Of a DNA stretch of 64,000 bases, positions 37,754 to 45,535 are shown piece by piece. The stretch is from positions 1,302,001 through 1,366,000 of the forward strand of contig NZ_OY782870.1 of NCBI RefSeq assembly GCF_963678545.1. Reading direction: 5' to 3'. Position 1 is the stretch's first letter, and each line of letters opens with the position of its first letter. The notes under the pieces were generated by a model. That model was not told the DNA's origin and made no database searches. It worked only from the letters and a program-made list of their open reading frames with translations. Made by a program: the position numbers and the translations under genes. Source of the DNA: an uncultured Methanomethylovorans sp. GTDB taxonomy: Archaea > Halobacteriota > Methanosarcinia > Methanosarcinales > Methanosarcinaceae.

Positions 37754-38794
37754 ATGCCACAAGATTATCTTATACATCTGGTAAACATCGGTCTGCAATC
37801 TGTTCAGGAATACCTGGCATTGCATGTACTGCTCTGCCTGATTCCAGCATTTTTCCTAGCTGGTGCTATTGCATCGCTTTTCTCAAAGGAATCAGTGTTG
37901 AAGTATTTTGGTGCTGATACGCCAAAATACATCTCCTACTCCGTAGCAGCAATATCGGGCTGCTTGCTCGCAGTATGCAGCTGTACTGTACTCCCCTTGT
38001 TTGCTGGTATTTATAAGAGAGGAGCCGGCATAGGTCCAGCCACTACTTTTCTTTTCTCTGCACCTGCTATCAATATCCTCGCAATAGTTTATACTGCAAA
38101 GATTCTAGGCTATGATATTGGGGTTGCTAGGGCAGTGGGTGCAATTCTTCTATCAGTTGTCATTGGATTGATAATGCACGTAGTATATGAGAAAAAAAAT
38201 GGTGAACACAGTGGTATCAAAACCTTTAACGCGGAAGAGCACTCTCACACTGTTCAACTTTTCTTGTTGCTGTTGGCAATACTTGTCATCCCTGAAATGA
38301 TAAAATCTTGGACATCCCTGGCTCTGGTAGAAATTCCGTTCATAGCTGCTACGGTTTACTTGTCTTTCAAGTGGTACTCTAAGGAAGAAAGAGAAAGTTG
38401 GATGCAGGAGACCTGGTTCCTTGTAAAAATGATCGCTCCTCTGTTGCTCGTGGGAGTCTTCTTTGCAGGCATCCTCGTGGAGCTGCTTCCTTCAGAGATA
38501 GTAGTGAAATATGTAGGTGGTGGCAATCTGCTTTCGTACTTTATTGCTTCTGTTGCCGCTGCACTAATGTATTTCTCCACACTTACAGAAGTTCCTATCA
38601 TCAGTGCTCTGACATTGCTCGGTATGGCTAAAGGCCCTGCTCTTTCAATGCTTCTTGCAGGTCCTGCATTGAGTCTTCCCAGTATGATCGTTATCAGCAG
38701 GGTCATGGGAATTAAAAGGGGACTTTCATATATCGCGCTGGTAGTCATAATGGCAATGATATCAGGAATGGCATTTGATTATTATGTACTTTAA
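37754..38794 (+). CDS. ArsP-like permease (DUF318/PF03773 family)
   Basis: 346 residues from the ATG at 37754; the frame is open 3 codons earlier but that would lie in the operator. About ten membrane helices in two repeats: SGCLLAVCSCTVLPLFAGIYKR with its Cys pair, FLFSAPAINILAIV, then in the second half MYFSTLTEVPIISAL and LAGPALSLPSMIVISRVMG. Family members export trivalent organoarsenicals or are paired with metal-stress regulators. The promoter carries two operator sites, so induction by an ArsR ligand is likely. Starts a plus-strand run to 40.6 kb. Confidence 0.88.
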   Translation: MPQDYLIHLVNIGLQSVQEYLALHVLLCLIPAFFLAGAIASLFSKESVLKYFGADTPKYISYSVAAISGCLLAVCSCTVLPLFAGIYKRGAGIGPATTFLFSAPAINILAIVYTAKILGYDIGVARAVGAILLSVVIGLIMHVVYEKKNGEHSGIKTFNAEEHSHTVQLFLLLLAILVIPEMIKSWTSLALVEIPFIAATVYLSFKWYSKEERESWMQETWFLVKMIAPLLLVGVFFAGILVELLPSEIVVKYVGGGNLLSYFIASVAAALMYFSTLTEVPIISALTLLGMAKGPALSMLLAGPALSLPSMIVISRVMGIKRGLSYIALVVIMAMISGMAFDYYVL

Positions 38795-38813
38795 TGAGAA
38801 CAGAGGTTGATAT

Positions 38814-39503
38814 ATGCAGTTGTTGATTATTTCGGACATACATGGGAATAAAGAAGCCCTTGATGCAGTCATGAATGTGCCTCATGACTATATTATCTGT
38901 CTGGGAGACCTCGTGGACTATGGTCCTTCTCCAGGTGAATGCATCGATATGCTAATGGAACAAAAGGTACCAACTATCATGGGAAACCATGACAATGCAG
39001 TGGCTTTCAGGATGGATTGTGGATGTGGCTATGCATATAAACACCTCTCCCAATCAACGAGGGGGTATACATGGAATATCGTGAATGATGCTCATCTGGA
39101 GTTCCTTCGTAGACTTCCTCTGAATATTAGAAGGGAGGAAAACGGGAAAAAATTATATTTCACACATGGTAGTCCCATATCTTTCTATGATTATATTAAG
39201 CCGGATACTCCAGAAGAGACAATAAAAGAACTTATAAAAGGAGTTAATGCTGATTTCTTATTCATAGGCCATTCACATCTTCCTTTTGTAAGGAAGGTCG
39301 GAGATATGACCTTGGTGAACCCTGGTTCTGTGGGCCAGCCCAGAGATGGGGATACTCGTGCAAGTTGTGCTATATTTGACACAGATACATTCCAGGCTGA
39401 AATAATTAGAGTTGAATATGATACGGAAGTAGTTTTCGACAAGATAAGAAAGAACATGCCAAATGCAGATGAACTTCTCTCAATATTGAAAAGGGGAAAG
39501 TAA
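38814..39503 (+). CDS. Metallophosphoesterase, YfcE/MJ0936-like
   Basis: 229 residues. Binuclear metal motifs in order: SDIHGNKEAL, GDLVDYGPSPGE, GNHDNAV, THGSP and GHSHLPF, followed by NPGSVGQPRDGD. Phosphodiesterase of unknown substrate. Starts 19 bp after the permease, so probably in its operon. Confidence 0.88.
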   Translation: MQLLIISDIHGNKEALDAVMNVPHDYIICLGDLVDYGPSPGECIDMLMEQKVPTIMGNHDNAVAFRMDCGCGYAYKHLSQSTRGYTWNIVNDAHLEFLRRLPLNIRREENGKKLYFTHGSPISFYDYIKPDTPEETIKELIKGVNADFLFIGHSHLPFVRKVGDMTLVNPGSVGQPRDGDTRASCAIFDTDTFQAEIIRVEYDTEVVFDKIRKNMPNADELLSILKRGK

Positions 39504-39557
39504 AATTAAATCTTATTAGTCATCAAATATGACGTTTCAACAAGTAAAGGTGATAAA

Positions 39558-39791
39558 ATGAAGATAGAGATACTTGGTTCAGGTTGTGCGAAATGCAAAA
39601 AAACAAAAGAGATCGTTGAACAGGCAGTTGCTGAGCTTGGAATCGTTGCAGAGGTTGTGAAAGTGGAAGACATTAATGCTGCTCTTAACTATGGCGTGAT
39701 GATAACTCCTGCTGTTGTAGTCGACGGTGATGTAAAGATAGCTGGAAAAGTTCCAACTTTGGAGAAAGTAAAGGAATGGCTCTCTAAATAA
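39558..39791 (+). CDS. Small thioredoxin-like redox protein
   Basis: 77 residues. Compact thioredoxin/glutaredoxin fold with active site SGCAKCKKT (CxxC at about 10-13) and cis-Pro in MITPAVVVDG. Typical of the MTH895/TM0996 family of mini-thioredoxins. AAGGTGA site before the ATG. Followed by the DGC gene after 13 bp; likely electron donor to a thiol process of this unit. Confidence 0.9.
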   Translation: MKIEILGSGCAKCKKTKEIVEQAVAELGIVAEVVKVEDINAALNYGVMITPAVVVDGDVKIAGKVPTLEKVKEWLSK

Positions 39792-39804
39792 AGGAGGAAA
39801 TATC

Positions 39805-40203
39805 ATGGCAGAAGAAATTAAAATGGCAGGAGGAGTAAAATGTGCATGTGAAGCTGCGATTGTTGGGCTGTATGCATGTGCTGGCGGCTCCAATGTTGGA
39901 CAGATGGCAAATAGAGTAGCTGTTGACCTCACTAAAAAAGGAAAAGGTAAGATCATGTGTACTGTAGGAATAGGGGGTAATGTTCCAGGTATCCTAAAAA
40001 GTACTGAAGGAACCGATGAGATAGTTGCTATAGATGGCTGTCCTCTTGTCTGTGCAAAGAAATCACTGGAACTTGCAGGATTCATAGTAGATAAAAGCAT
40101 AGTGATAACTGAAATGGGTATGAAAAAGGGTGGAAAATTGGATCTGGAAGAAGCTGAGGTAAATGAGATCATGGCCAAAGTAGAGAGTGTTTTAGGAATC
40201 TAG
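39805..40203 (+). CDS. DGC-domain putative zinc-binding protein
   Basis: 132 residues. Cysteines at KCACEAAIVGLYACAGGSN, KIMCTVGIGG and DGCPLVCAKKS: the Asp-Gly-Cys signature of PF08859 with the other conserved Cys. GGAGG site. Commonly found with mini-thioredoxins and ArsP permeases. Function unproven; metal binding or thiol chemistry is expected. Confidence 0.86.
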   Translation: MAEEIKMAGGVKCACEAAIVGLYACAGGSNVGQMANRVAVDLTKKGKGKIMCTVGIGGNVPGILKSTEGTDEIVAIDGCPLVCAKKSLELAGFIVDKSIVITEMGMKKGGKLDLEEAEVNEIMAKVESVLGI

Positions 40204-40240
40204 AAAAAGTATGCGGGCATACAATAATAAGGTGAACACA

Positions 40241-40573
40241 ATGAGAATGTTAGAAGAATTTTTCCCAGAATTTGTAGAGAAGTTGGATGAGGTCGATGAG
40301 ATATACAGGGACAAGAGGACCATTGACGAGAAAACATATCAATTCATATGTTTTGCTCTTTCCATAAAGGCCCGCTCAAAACCTTGTGTACTTAAGCATT
40401 TCAAAGGTGCCCTTGAGGCAGGCGCAACTGTGAAAGAACTTACTTATATCCTTGCTTTGACAATGCGTGAAGCTGCAGGAGCTGACGACTGCTGGACCCA
40501 CGATGTCATAGGTGAATGGAAAGATATTCTTAAAGGCAATGTATCCTGTTCATGTGCAGGTGACAAGGACTAA
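40241..40573 (+). CDS. AhpD-like (carboxymuconolactone decarboxylase fold) protein with CSC tail
   Basis: 110 residues from the ATG at 40241 (AAGGTGA 7 bases before); a longer frame begins at 40211. Helical CMD fold: CFALSIKARSKPCVLKHFKG keeps one Cys and the His of the AhpD CxxCxxxH site, so the peroxidase-type disulfide is lost. Ends VSCSCAGDKD, a vicinal-thiol tail. Last gene of the permease-led run. Confidence 0.8.
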   Translation: MRMLEEFFPEFVEKLDEVDEIYRDKRTIDEKTYQFICFALSIKARSKPCVLKHFKGALEAGATVKELTYILALTMREAAGADDCWTHDVIGEWKDILKGNVSCSCAGDKD

Positions 40574-40708
40574 AGTTATTCCAAAACAAATCTCTACATG
40601 TAATTTTTTCCTCTATTTTTTATTTAAATGACGATTTTTGGTGATTCCGAAGATAGAGTCAATTGAGTAATTAGATTGTTTAATCCAAAATAATAAAGTT
40701 GAGTATAC

Positions 40709-41281
40709 ATGACTGCGACAAATTCAACAGACATCAATGATTGGCCTCTGGCTGAAGGTGATTATATTTTGGGAAGGCCTGATTCTCCGGTTGCGATTGT
40801 GACACTTGCTTCAGATTACAGAAAACTTGATTTGAAAAACTATGCGATTTGTGGGGCATGTTTTACAGAGAATTTTGGAATCCAGAAAGTAATTGTCAAT
40901 ATTCTCTCTAATCCTAAAATAAGCTGTCTGATCGTCTGTGGAAAAGAAAGCAGTCACTTTGCAGGCCAGTCCATATTAGCACTTGTAGAAAACGGGGTTT
41001 CGACTTTAGGTGGTTACAAGAAGATAATCGGTTCAAAAGGAGTGATACCATATCTGGACGAAATCCCCTTGGCCGCAATCAACCGGTTCATACGGGAAAT
41101 AAAGGTTATAGATCTTATAGGTACCACAGAAAACGAAGCGATTCAGGAGATAATTGACTCCTGCCAAGGTAAGGAAAGGAACGAAGCTTCAAAATATCCC
41201 ATACCGGAAATTGATGAGAATAGCTGGAGGAAATATGAAAAAATGATCCAACAGAATGTGATGTCCAAAATGAAAAAATAG
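40709..41281 (+). CDS. Soluble MtrA-like corrinoid protein
   Basis: 190 residues. Strong resemblance to MtrA of methyl-H4MPT:CoM methyltransferase: DWPLAEGDYILGRPDSPVAI, LKNYAICGACFTENFGIQKV, CGKESSHFAGQSILALVENG with the His that ligates cobalt, IIGSKGVIPYLDEIPLAAIN and VIDLIGTTENEAIQ. The C-terminal membrane helix of MtrA is absent (ends KMIQQNVMSKMKK), so it is soluble. Known MtrA paralogues (MtxA) exist in Methanosarcina. No mtr genes are near; the neighbours are thiol and metal proteins. Confidence 0.88.
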   Translation: MTATNSTDINDWPLAEGDYILGRPDSPVAIVTLASDYRKLDLKNYAICGACFTENFGIQKVIVNILSNPKISCLIVCGKESSHFAGQSILALVENGVSTLGGYKKIIGSKGVIPYLDEIPLAAINRFIREIKVIDLIGTTENEAIQEIIDSCQGKERNEASKYPIPEIDENSWRKYEKMIQQNVMSKMKK

Positions 41282-41522
41282 GGGATAACATTTCAGATTA
41301 ACGGTGATTTCTATCATTTGAACTTCAGGCTGTAAAAAAGGGGCTTGAAAGCAAAAGAGATGAACTTGATTTCAGTATAATGAGTGATGTGCATCTTTGA
41401 AATCACTTTCTTTTTCTATTGAACTAGTTTCAAAAGCATAAATACAACTTCATACAATAGTTGTATGAGGGGTTTGGATTGCTGTAAGGCCTCAACTGCA
41501 CATTACCAAGGAAGGAGTATAC
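41282..41522 (+). promoter_or_regulatory. Intergenic region with a strong palindrome before the 195-residue gene
   Basis: TCATACAA-TAG-TTGTATGA at 41450-41468 is perfect, and ATACAACT (41442-41449) also pairs with AGTTGTAT (41459-41466), so alternative pairings exist. TATA-like CATAAATAC at 41438-41446 overlaps it. An open stretch before it (about 41315-41400, LQAVKKGLESKRDELDFSIM) has no start codon and may be a gene remnant. Confidence 0.45.
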
Positions 41523-42110
41523 ATGGAACATGAGAATATCATTGATAATGTAAAAAATGTTATTGTCCATATGAAGGGTGTAGAAACTACCTATTTGCTC
41601 AATGAAGAGGATCGGGAGATTGTCAGGGAACTTGAGAAGAAAGCTGATGAGATGACCCTTATGGGACTTGGCAGGGGTGACAACAAAGGTGTCAAGGCAG
41701 TCCTTAAAAATAATGTGGTATTCGCTTTTACCACAAACATGGACTTCAATTGGCCTGAAGGACCAAATATAATCCTCATGCACGGCGAGCGTGTTGTAGG
41801 CCAGGACCTTGACGATGAGGCTAAACTAGAGGAAATGAAGGCATGCAAGGATAAACTCGTGATTGCTAACATTGTCATATACGACACCAGTGTCCTCAAA
41901 GGAATGGATGCCAAGACCAATCCGCTGGTCGTTGTAATGCCACCGAAGACCTGTAAGGAGGTAGAGTGTGTAGATAAGGTCTGCAATGTAGTCCTCGCAT
42001 CACCGTCCACGCCAAGCGATGAATATCTGAAGGGGAAAATGGGACTTGAATATCTCCATAGGACAGGTACTTTCCTGCTGGGATTCGATTTTGAATCCTC
42101 GCGCAGTTAA
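41523..42110 (+). CDS. Unrecognised 195-residue cytosolic protein
   Basis: GGAAGGAG ribosome site 6 bases before the ATG, so clearly translated. Alpha/beta composition with no membrane helix: MKGVETTYLLNEEDREIVRE, FAFTTNMDFNWPEGPNIIL, IANIVIYDTSVLKGMDAKTN, PPKTCKEVECVDKVCNVVLA. Three cysteines are grouped at about 153-163. I do not recognise the family. Possible operator palindrome upstream. Isolated by a long downstream gap. Confidence 0.65.
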   Translation: MEHENIIDNVKNVIVHMKGVETTYLLNEEDREIVRELEKKADEMTLMGLGRGDNKGVKAVLKNNVVFAFTTNMDFNWPEGPNIILMHGERVVGQDLDDEAKLEEMKACKDKLVIANIVIYDTSVLKGMDAKTNPLVVVMPPKTCKEVECVDKVCNVVLASPSTPSDEYLKGKMGLEYLHRTGTFLLGFDFESSRS

Positions 42111-42525
42111 AATATCCAGACGCCTGCATTGGAACTAAAAAAGTAAAAATTATTGAAAGAGTATATTTCAAAACTCCTTTTTTCTCATATTTTTAGTTAT
42201 TGACTGCAGTGGACTAACAAAATAATGTCTTCTTATGCTATTTTTTAACCAGGAAAGAACTAAGTGCTTATAATCTGAGTTTTGAAACAGGCTCTTTTAC
42301 TATGTTAAACTAATATTCGTCCCAGCTTTGACAGTTTATAAAAATTAAGGGAACTTTTTGAGGCATTTCGCCCTTTTTCCATCGTAATTATCCAAAACAA
42401 CAAGCAAAATATGACTGCCTACGAGAAAATAATTGATTCATAACATTTATTAATAAAAATTCAATTATGCGTAATAACTGTCAAACTTGGGATTCATCAA
42501 TACATTTAGATATAAGGGTATAATC
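42111..42525. other. Gene-free AT-rich gap
   Basis: About 415 bases with many stops in every frame and no tRNA-like fold that I can see. A short hairpin-like GGCATTTCGCC lies near 42362, followed by CTTTTT. Otherwise nothing. Confidence 0.4.
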
Positions 42526-42988
42526 ATGAATGATGGCACGGATAATGGGGACAGTAGCCTGCCGATCACTGAAAGTGAAAGAAAGAAGCTTCTTGCCGAA
42601 TTACACACCCGTCTTTTCTGGGTGGGAGAAAAGATACCCTATTTTGTGGAGATTAATGGCAAAAAATGCAAGCCTCATAACAGGGTATGGGAGTTGATCA
42701 ATAAAGAAAAATTATCGGAAGATGAATAGAAGCAAATCGAAAAATGCATTGTTGTTCAAGGAAAAGATAGGTGAACTTGAGTTGTAAACTATAGAAATGA
42801 CCGGTGAAGAGGCTAAAACTCTTTCTGATGAGACTGTTGGGTTGTTGCGTACAATAATGGATTTGAAAGAGATAGAGGGAGGGATTTCTAAAAAAAGGGA
42901 AAAAGAGTTTCATGAGATGTTTTCATCACAATGGATCGAAGAGATACATAGATGGTTGAATTTCTTGAAGGACGCCAAGAAAAAGTAA
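42526..42988 (+). pseudogene. Broken DUF5788-like gene (amber codon, frameshift, ochre codon)
   Basis: The N-terminal part (ATG 42526 to TAG 42727-42729) reads ERKKLLAELHTRLFWVGEKI through NRVWELINKEKLSEDE. The C-terminal part resumes in another frame (ATG 42797 to 42988): MTGEEAKTLSDETVGLLRTI, MDLKEIEGG, WLNFLKDAKKK. The DNA between them still reads like the missing middle: KQIEKCI after the TAG in the first frame, then LLFKEKIGELEL, TAA, TIE in the second. Together these resemble one protein of about 150 residues of the DUF5788 type. Two stops plus a frame change argue for true decay. Confidence 0.65.
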
Positions 42989-43095
42989 GTAGTTTAAACA
43001 GCAAAGTAATCTTGGAACTATTTTCTGAAGTTTACCTCAGTACCTATACTCGGAACGTTACTTGTGAAGATAAGTGCTGAACTGGATCGATTCCT

Positions 43096-43368
43096 ATGGT
43101 AGAGAATATCCCGGAAGATATCATAAAAGACTTTCAATTTATCTGCCATTTACATGAGCAGGCAGTCTGCGATCATGATAAATGCAGAGAATTCAGTGAA
43201 AAATTATCCGAACTTCTTATTGTACTTGGGGATATGGGGTTCTACCGGCTGGCTGACAGAATAATGAGCATTCTTCTGAACTGTAAACCAAAAGATGCAT
43301 CTCATTGTGAAAAAGCAAATCTTGTGGGGGAGATGCTAAAAGAGATAACAAAAGAGCTACCGAAATAG
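43096..43368 (+). CDS. Unrecognised 90-residue helical protein
   Basis: Mostly helical, with Cys/His in FQFICHLHEQAVCDHDKCRE and LNCKPKDASHCEKAN, a spacing that could bind a metal. No clear ribosome site before the ATG. No family recognised. It ends with TAG. Lies between the broken DUF5788-like gene and the convergent arsR unit. Confidence 0.5.
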   Translation: MVENIPEDIIKDFQFICHLHEQAVCDHDKCREFSEKLSELLIVLGDMGFYRLADRIMSILLNCKPKDASHCEKANLVGEMLKEITKELPK

Positions 43369-43481
43369 CTGGAGATGATGTTTTCATCCAGTTTCTTAAC
43401 CTAAGAGATGAAGCGCTTCGATGTTTTGATTTCTGATTTTCTCATTTCTACTCAGGAAGACTCTTCTCGTTTTCCCTGCAG

Positions 43482-43643
43482 TTATCTGCAGCAATCGCAT
43501 CCACCTTCTAAATGAAGCAGATTATTTTTAATACGTTCTTTAGACCAACAATCCACACAAAGCTTTATTGTTCCTAACTCTTTATGATTAGTTCTGAGCA
43601 AAGAATTTTCTTCTTTTCCACATATTGCGCACTTAAAGCTCAT
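43482..43643 (-). CDS. Small zinc-ribbon protein with CDCC tail
   Basis: 53 residues from the ATG at 43643, with GAGGG 7 bases upstream. FKCAICGKEE and KLCVDCW give a CxxC...CxxC zinc ribbon, and the end is GGCDCCR, a vicinal-thiol tail. Its start overlaps the region of the preceding frame's stop (TAAAATG). Third gene of a minus-strand unit led by the ArsR at 44207. Function unknown; metal capture or delivery is plausible. Confidence 0.7.
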   Translation of the reverse strand: MSFKCAICGKEENSLLRTNHKELGTIKLCVDCWSKERIKNNLLHLEGGCDCCR

Positions 43644-43644
43644 T

Positions 43645-43812
43645 TTAAACCCTCTGAACTAACTCATATTTTACATGTATGTGTGAATTAAAACATTCTT
43701 CATCATCCGTTTTTTCTGGTGTTTTGTCCGAAGCAAGATTTTTTCTATATTTATCTTCTATTCCGGTAATTTCCATAGCTATGTCCTCATTTGTAATCTT
43801 TTTGATGCTCAC
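43645..43812 (-). CDS. Small protein with upstream CCC motif; start uncertain
   Basis: From the GTG at 43812 the frame gives 55 residues (SIKKITNEDIAMEITGIEDK onward, ending ELVQRV). The same frame is open a further 15 codons to 43857 and there reads LSCCCDGTSIV, but contains no ATG, GTG or TTG before the CCC. Small proteins beginning MSCC(C) followed by an IK(K)I-like strand and a G(I/L)E motif are common beside arsR/ArsP genes, so the true start was probably lost or is non-standard. Overlaps the end of the arsR gene. Confidence 0.45.
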   Translation of the reverse strand: MSIKKITNEDIAMEITGIEDKYRKNLASDKTPEKTDDEECFNSHIHVKYELVQRV

Positions 43813-43838
43813 GATAGAAGTACCATCACAACAGCAGC

Positions 43839-44207
43839 TTAGGCTCTCTTGCCCAAATCAGAATGTGATTGATCACCTTTGAGATTTTCGAGAATCGGAT
43901 TCATATTTTTGTTTAACTGATAGTATTTCCATTTTGATTGTTTATAAGAATCTATAATTCCACTTTGCTGCATCACTGCAAGATGGTGAGATATTAGATT
44001 TTGCTTTTCCTCTAACTTGTAAACAAGCTCACAAACGCAATAATCTCTTTTGGAGAGAAGATAGGCAATCCTGAGGCGAGTGGGATTAGCGAGTACTCTT
44101 AGGTTTTTGCATATTCTGTCAATCTCTTTTGCGGATATTTCCTTTTCATCCTGTAGTTTTTGTTCCCATATGAGTTTTATCTCAGGGTCATTGGGACAAC
44201 ATTGCAT
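43839..44207 (-). CDS. ArsR-family metalloregulator with CxC site and N-terminal CC
   Basis: 122 residues. Begins MQCCPNDPE. Winged helix with VLANPTRLRIAYLLSKRDYC, VCELVYKLEEKQNLISHHLA and a wing KQSKWKYYQL. YCVCEL is the ArsR alpha-3 metal-binding motif. Leads a unit with the CCC-type frame and zinc ribbon. An inverted repeat in the divergent region upstream is its likely operator. Confidence 0.87.
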   Translation of the reverse strand: MQCCPNDPEIKLIWEQKLQDEKEISAKEIDRICKNLRVLANPTRLRIAYLLSKRDYCVCELVYKLEEKQNLISHHLAVMQQSGIIDSYKQSKWKYYQLNKNMNPILENLKGDQSHSDLGKRA

Positions 44208-44410
44208 GATGATGTAAGCTACTGTTTCCCATAAATATTTGTTGAGAATTTTACTAAAAGGTTACAAGCATCACCTGTTGTAACCAAACACAAGTCACAA
44301 TGAATCAAAATTAGTACTCAATAAGAGTTTCCTATCATATCAATACTTTTTGAATTTGAGATCATGCATATTTAAACTATAGGGGCTTTGAATTGTTTGA
44401 GGTTTGTATT
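44208..44410. promoter_or_regulatory. Divergent promoter with inverted repeat GGTTACAA-N10-TTGTAACC
   Basis: The perfect repeat at 44260-44285 lies 53 bp before the arsR start and 125 bp before the AhpD-like gene. ATAAATATTT at 44231-44240 is a TATA candidate for arsR. GCATATTTAAAC near 44366-44377 is one for the plus-strand gene. The repeat differs from the TTTCAA-N6-TTGAAA sites, so it belongs to a second regulator, probably the ArsR at 43839. Confidence 0.55.
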
Positions 44411-44749
44411 ATGTCATTCCTAAACAAACAACTGCCTGAAACAGTTGAAGCATTTGCAAAAATGCGAGATTCTATATTTGTAGAAACTACGCTTGATGGA
44501 AAAACAAAGGAACTCATAGCTGTTGCTTCATCAGTTTTGATGAGATGCGAATACTGCACTGAAATCCACTCTAAGAGAGCTATTGCTAAAGGATCTAACC
44601 AGAAAGAAATAGCAGAAGCAATTGCTATTGCAATGTTTGTTGCATGTGGTTCCCAATTGGGATGGACAAAAGTATACGATCAAATTTTCAGTGATAGTGC
44701 AGACAGTGACCGCGAAATTAATAAGTGCTGTTGTGCAGGCTCTAAATAA
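44411..44749 (+). CDS. AhpD-like protein with CxxC site and CCC tail
   Basis: 112 residues from the ATG at 44411, with GAGGTT upstream; a TTG at 44393 is also open. CMD fold with VLMRCEYCTEIHSKRAIAKG, a full CxxCxxxH peroxidase-type site, and AIAIAMFVACGSQLGW. Ends INKCCCAGSK. Thiol-disulfide or peroxide chemistry expected. Divergent from the arsR unit and probably under the same operator. Confidence 0.85.
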   Translation: MSFLNKQLPETVEAFAKMRDSIFVETTLDGKTKELIAVASSVLMRCEYCTEIHSKRAIAKGSNQKEIAEAIAIAMFVACGSQLGWTKVYDQIFSDSADSDREINKCCCAGSK

Positions 44750-44788
44750 GACCTTTATATCCGATAGCAAAAGCATTTCTAGGTAATA

Positions 44789-45349
44789 ATGATGCCCGGA
44801 CCCCCTGCGGAAATTAAGCTGGTGAACAATGCCATGTCAAATGTCACCAGAAGAAAGATTATGAACTTGCTGACCGAGGACAACAGATCGAAAGAAGCTA
44901 TTGGCAAAGCCATAGGTCAGTCAATGCTGGACTATCATCTGCAGCTTCTACAACAAGCTGGGTTGATCGCTATCAAGGATGAAATGCTGGAACTGACTTA
45001 TTTTGGGAAAAACATGCTGGAATCCAAGGCAGAAAGGCCTGCTGGATCTAGGAATGATCTTTTAAATATAAGACCCATAGAGATCGCAGAGGTCAGACAG
45101 CTTATTCCATGCATAGCCGATGCAGCTAAGTATAGAGTTCTGGCCCAAGTGCAACCACTCCTGGGAGCAACCCTGAAGCAGATGGAATCGCTTTTCCCAA
45201 GGGCTAGATACTTGGAGAATATCGGGGCATTGACAATCCAGACGGGAAACATCATGATTACTGCCTATTCCACAGGCAAAGTAATCATGACTATGATAAC
45301 CAGTGATGATGAGGCAAAAAGATCCTTGGGAATTTCAAGAAGACAATAA
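44789..45349 (+). CDS. HTH regulator with 'PCIADP-like' domain, separated from its Fe-S domain by a frameshift
   Basis: 186 residues to the first stop. ArsR-like winged helix at about 12-75 (NVTRRKIMNLLTEDNRSKEA, DYHLQLLQQAGLIAI). A second domain from about 100 (LIPCIADAAKYRVLAQVQ, NIMITAYSTGKVIMTMITSD) is shared with the minus-strand protein at 47734. After DDEAK the frame is lost: adding one A to the run at 45316-45320 gives EAKKILGNFKKTINEAIEKG and joins directly to the Fe-S domain that follows. Confidence 0.7.
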   Translation: MMPGPPAEIKLVNNAMSNVTRRKIMNLLTEDNRSKEAIGKAIGQSMLDYHLQLLQQAGLIAIKDEMLELTYFGKNMLESKAERPAGSRNDLLNIRPIEIAEVRQLIPCIADAAKYRVLAQVQPLLGATLKQMESLFPRARYLENIGALTIQTGNIMITAYSTGKVIMTMITSDDEAKRSLGISRRQ

Positions 45350-45535
45350 ATGAAGCCATAGAGAAGGGAATTACACCGGTTCCCAGAGAGAAACTTAAGG
45401 TAGATCATGCAGAGATATATAAGTACCTTCCCAAAACCAATTGCCATAACTGTGGTGAACAAAGTTGTTACTCCTTTGCTATTAGGCTGGTAGGTAAGGA
45501 GACAACGCTGGATAAATGCACACCCTTGCTATTTT
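45322..45535 (+). pseudogene. 4Fe-4S domain fragment, out of frame with the preceding regulator
   Basis: This frame reads NFKKTINEAIEKGITPVPRE, then IYKYLPKTNCHNCGEQSCYS FAIRLVGKE and LDKCTPLL, a four-Cys Fe-S domain of the kind in CdhD/ferredoxin-like proteins (PF04060). It has no start of its own and belongs to the upstream regulator after a one-base shift. Homology stops at CTPLL near 45535, where a different gene takes over in another frame. Confidence 0.65.

Noticed and set aside
42111..42525. Possible tRNA or other RNA gene in the long gap
   Set aside because: No cloverleaf with a GTTCRA-type loop and acceptor stem could be found by eye.
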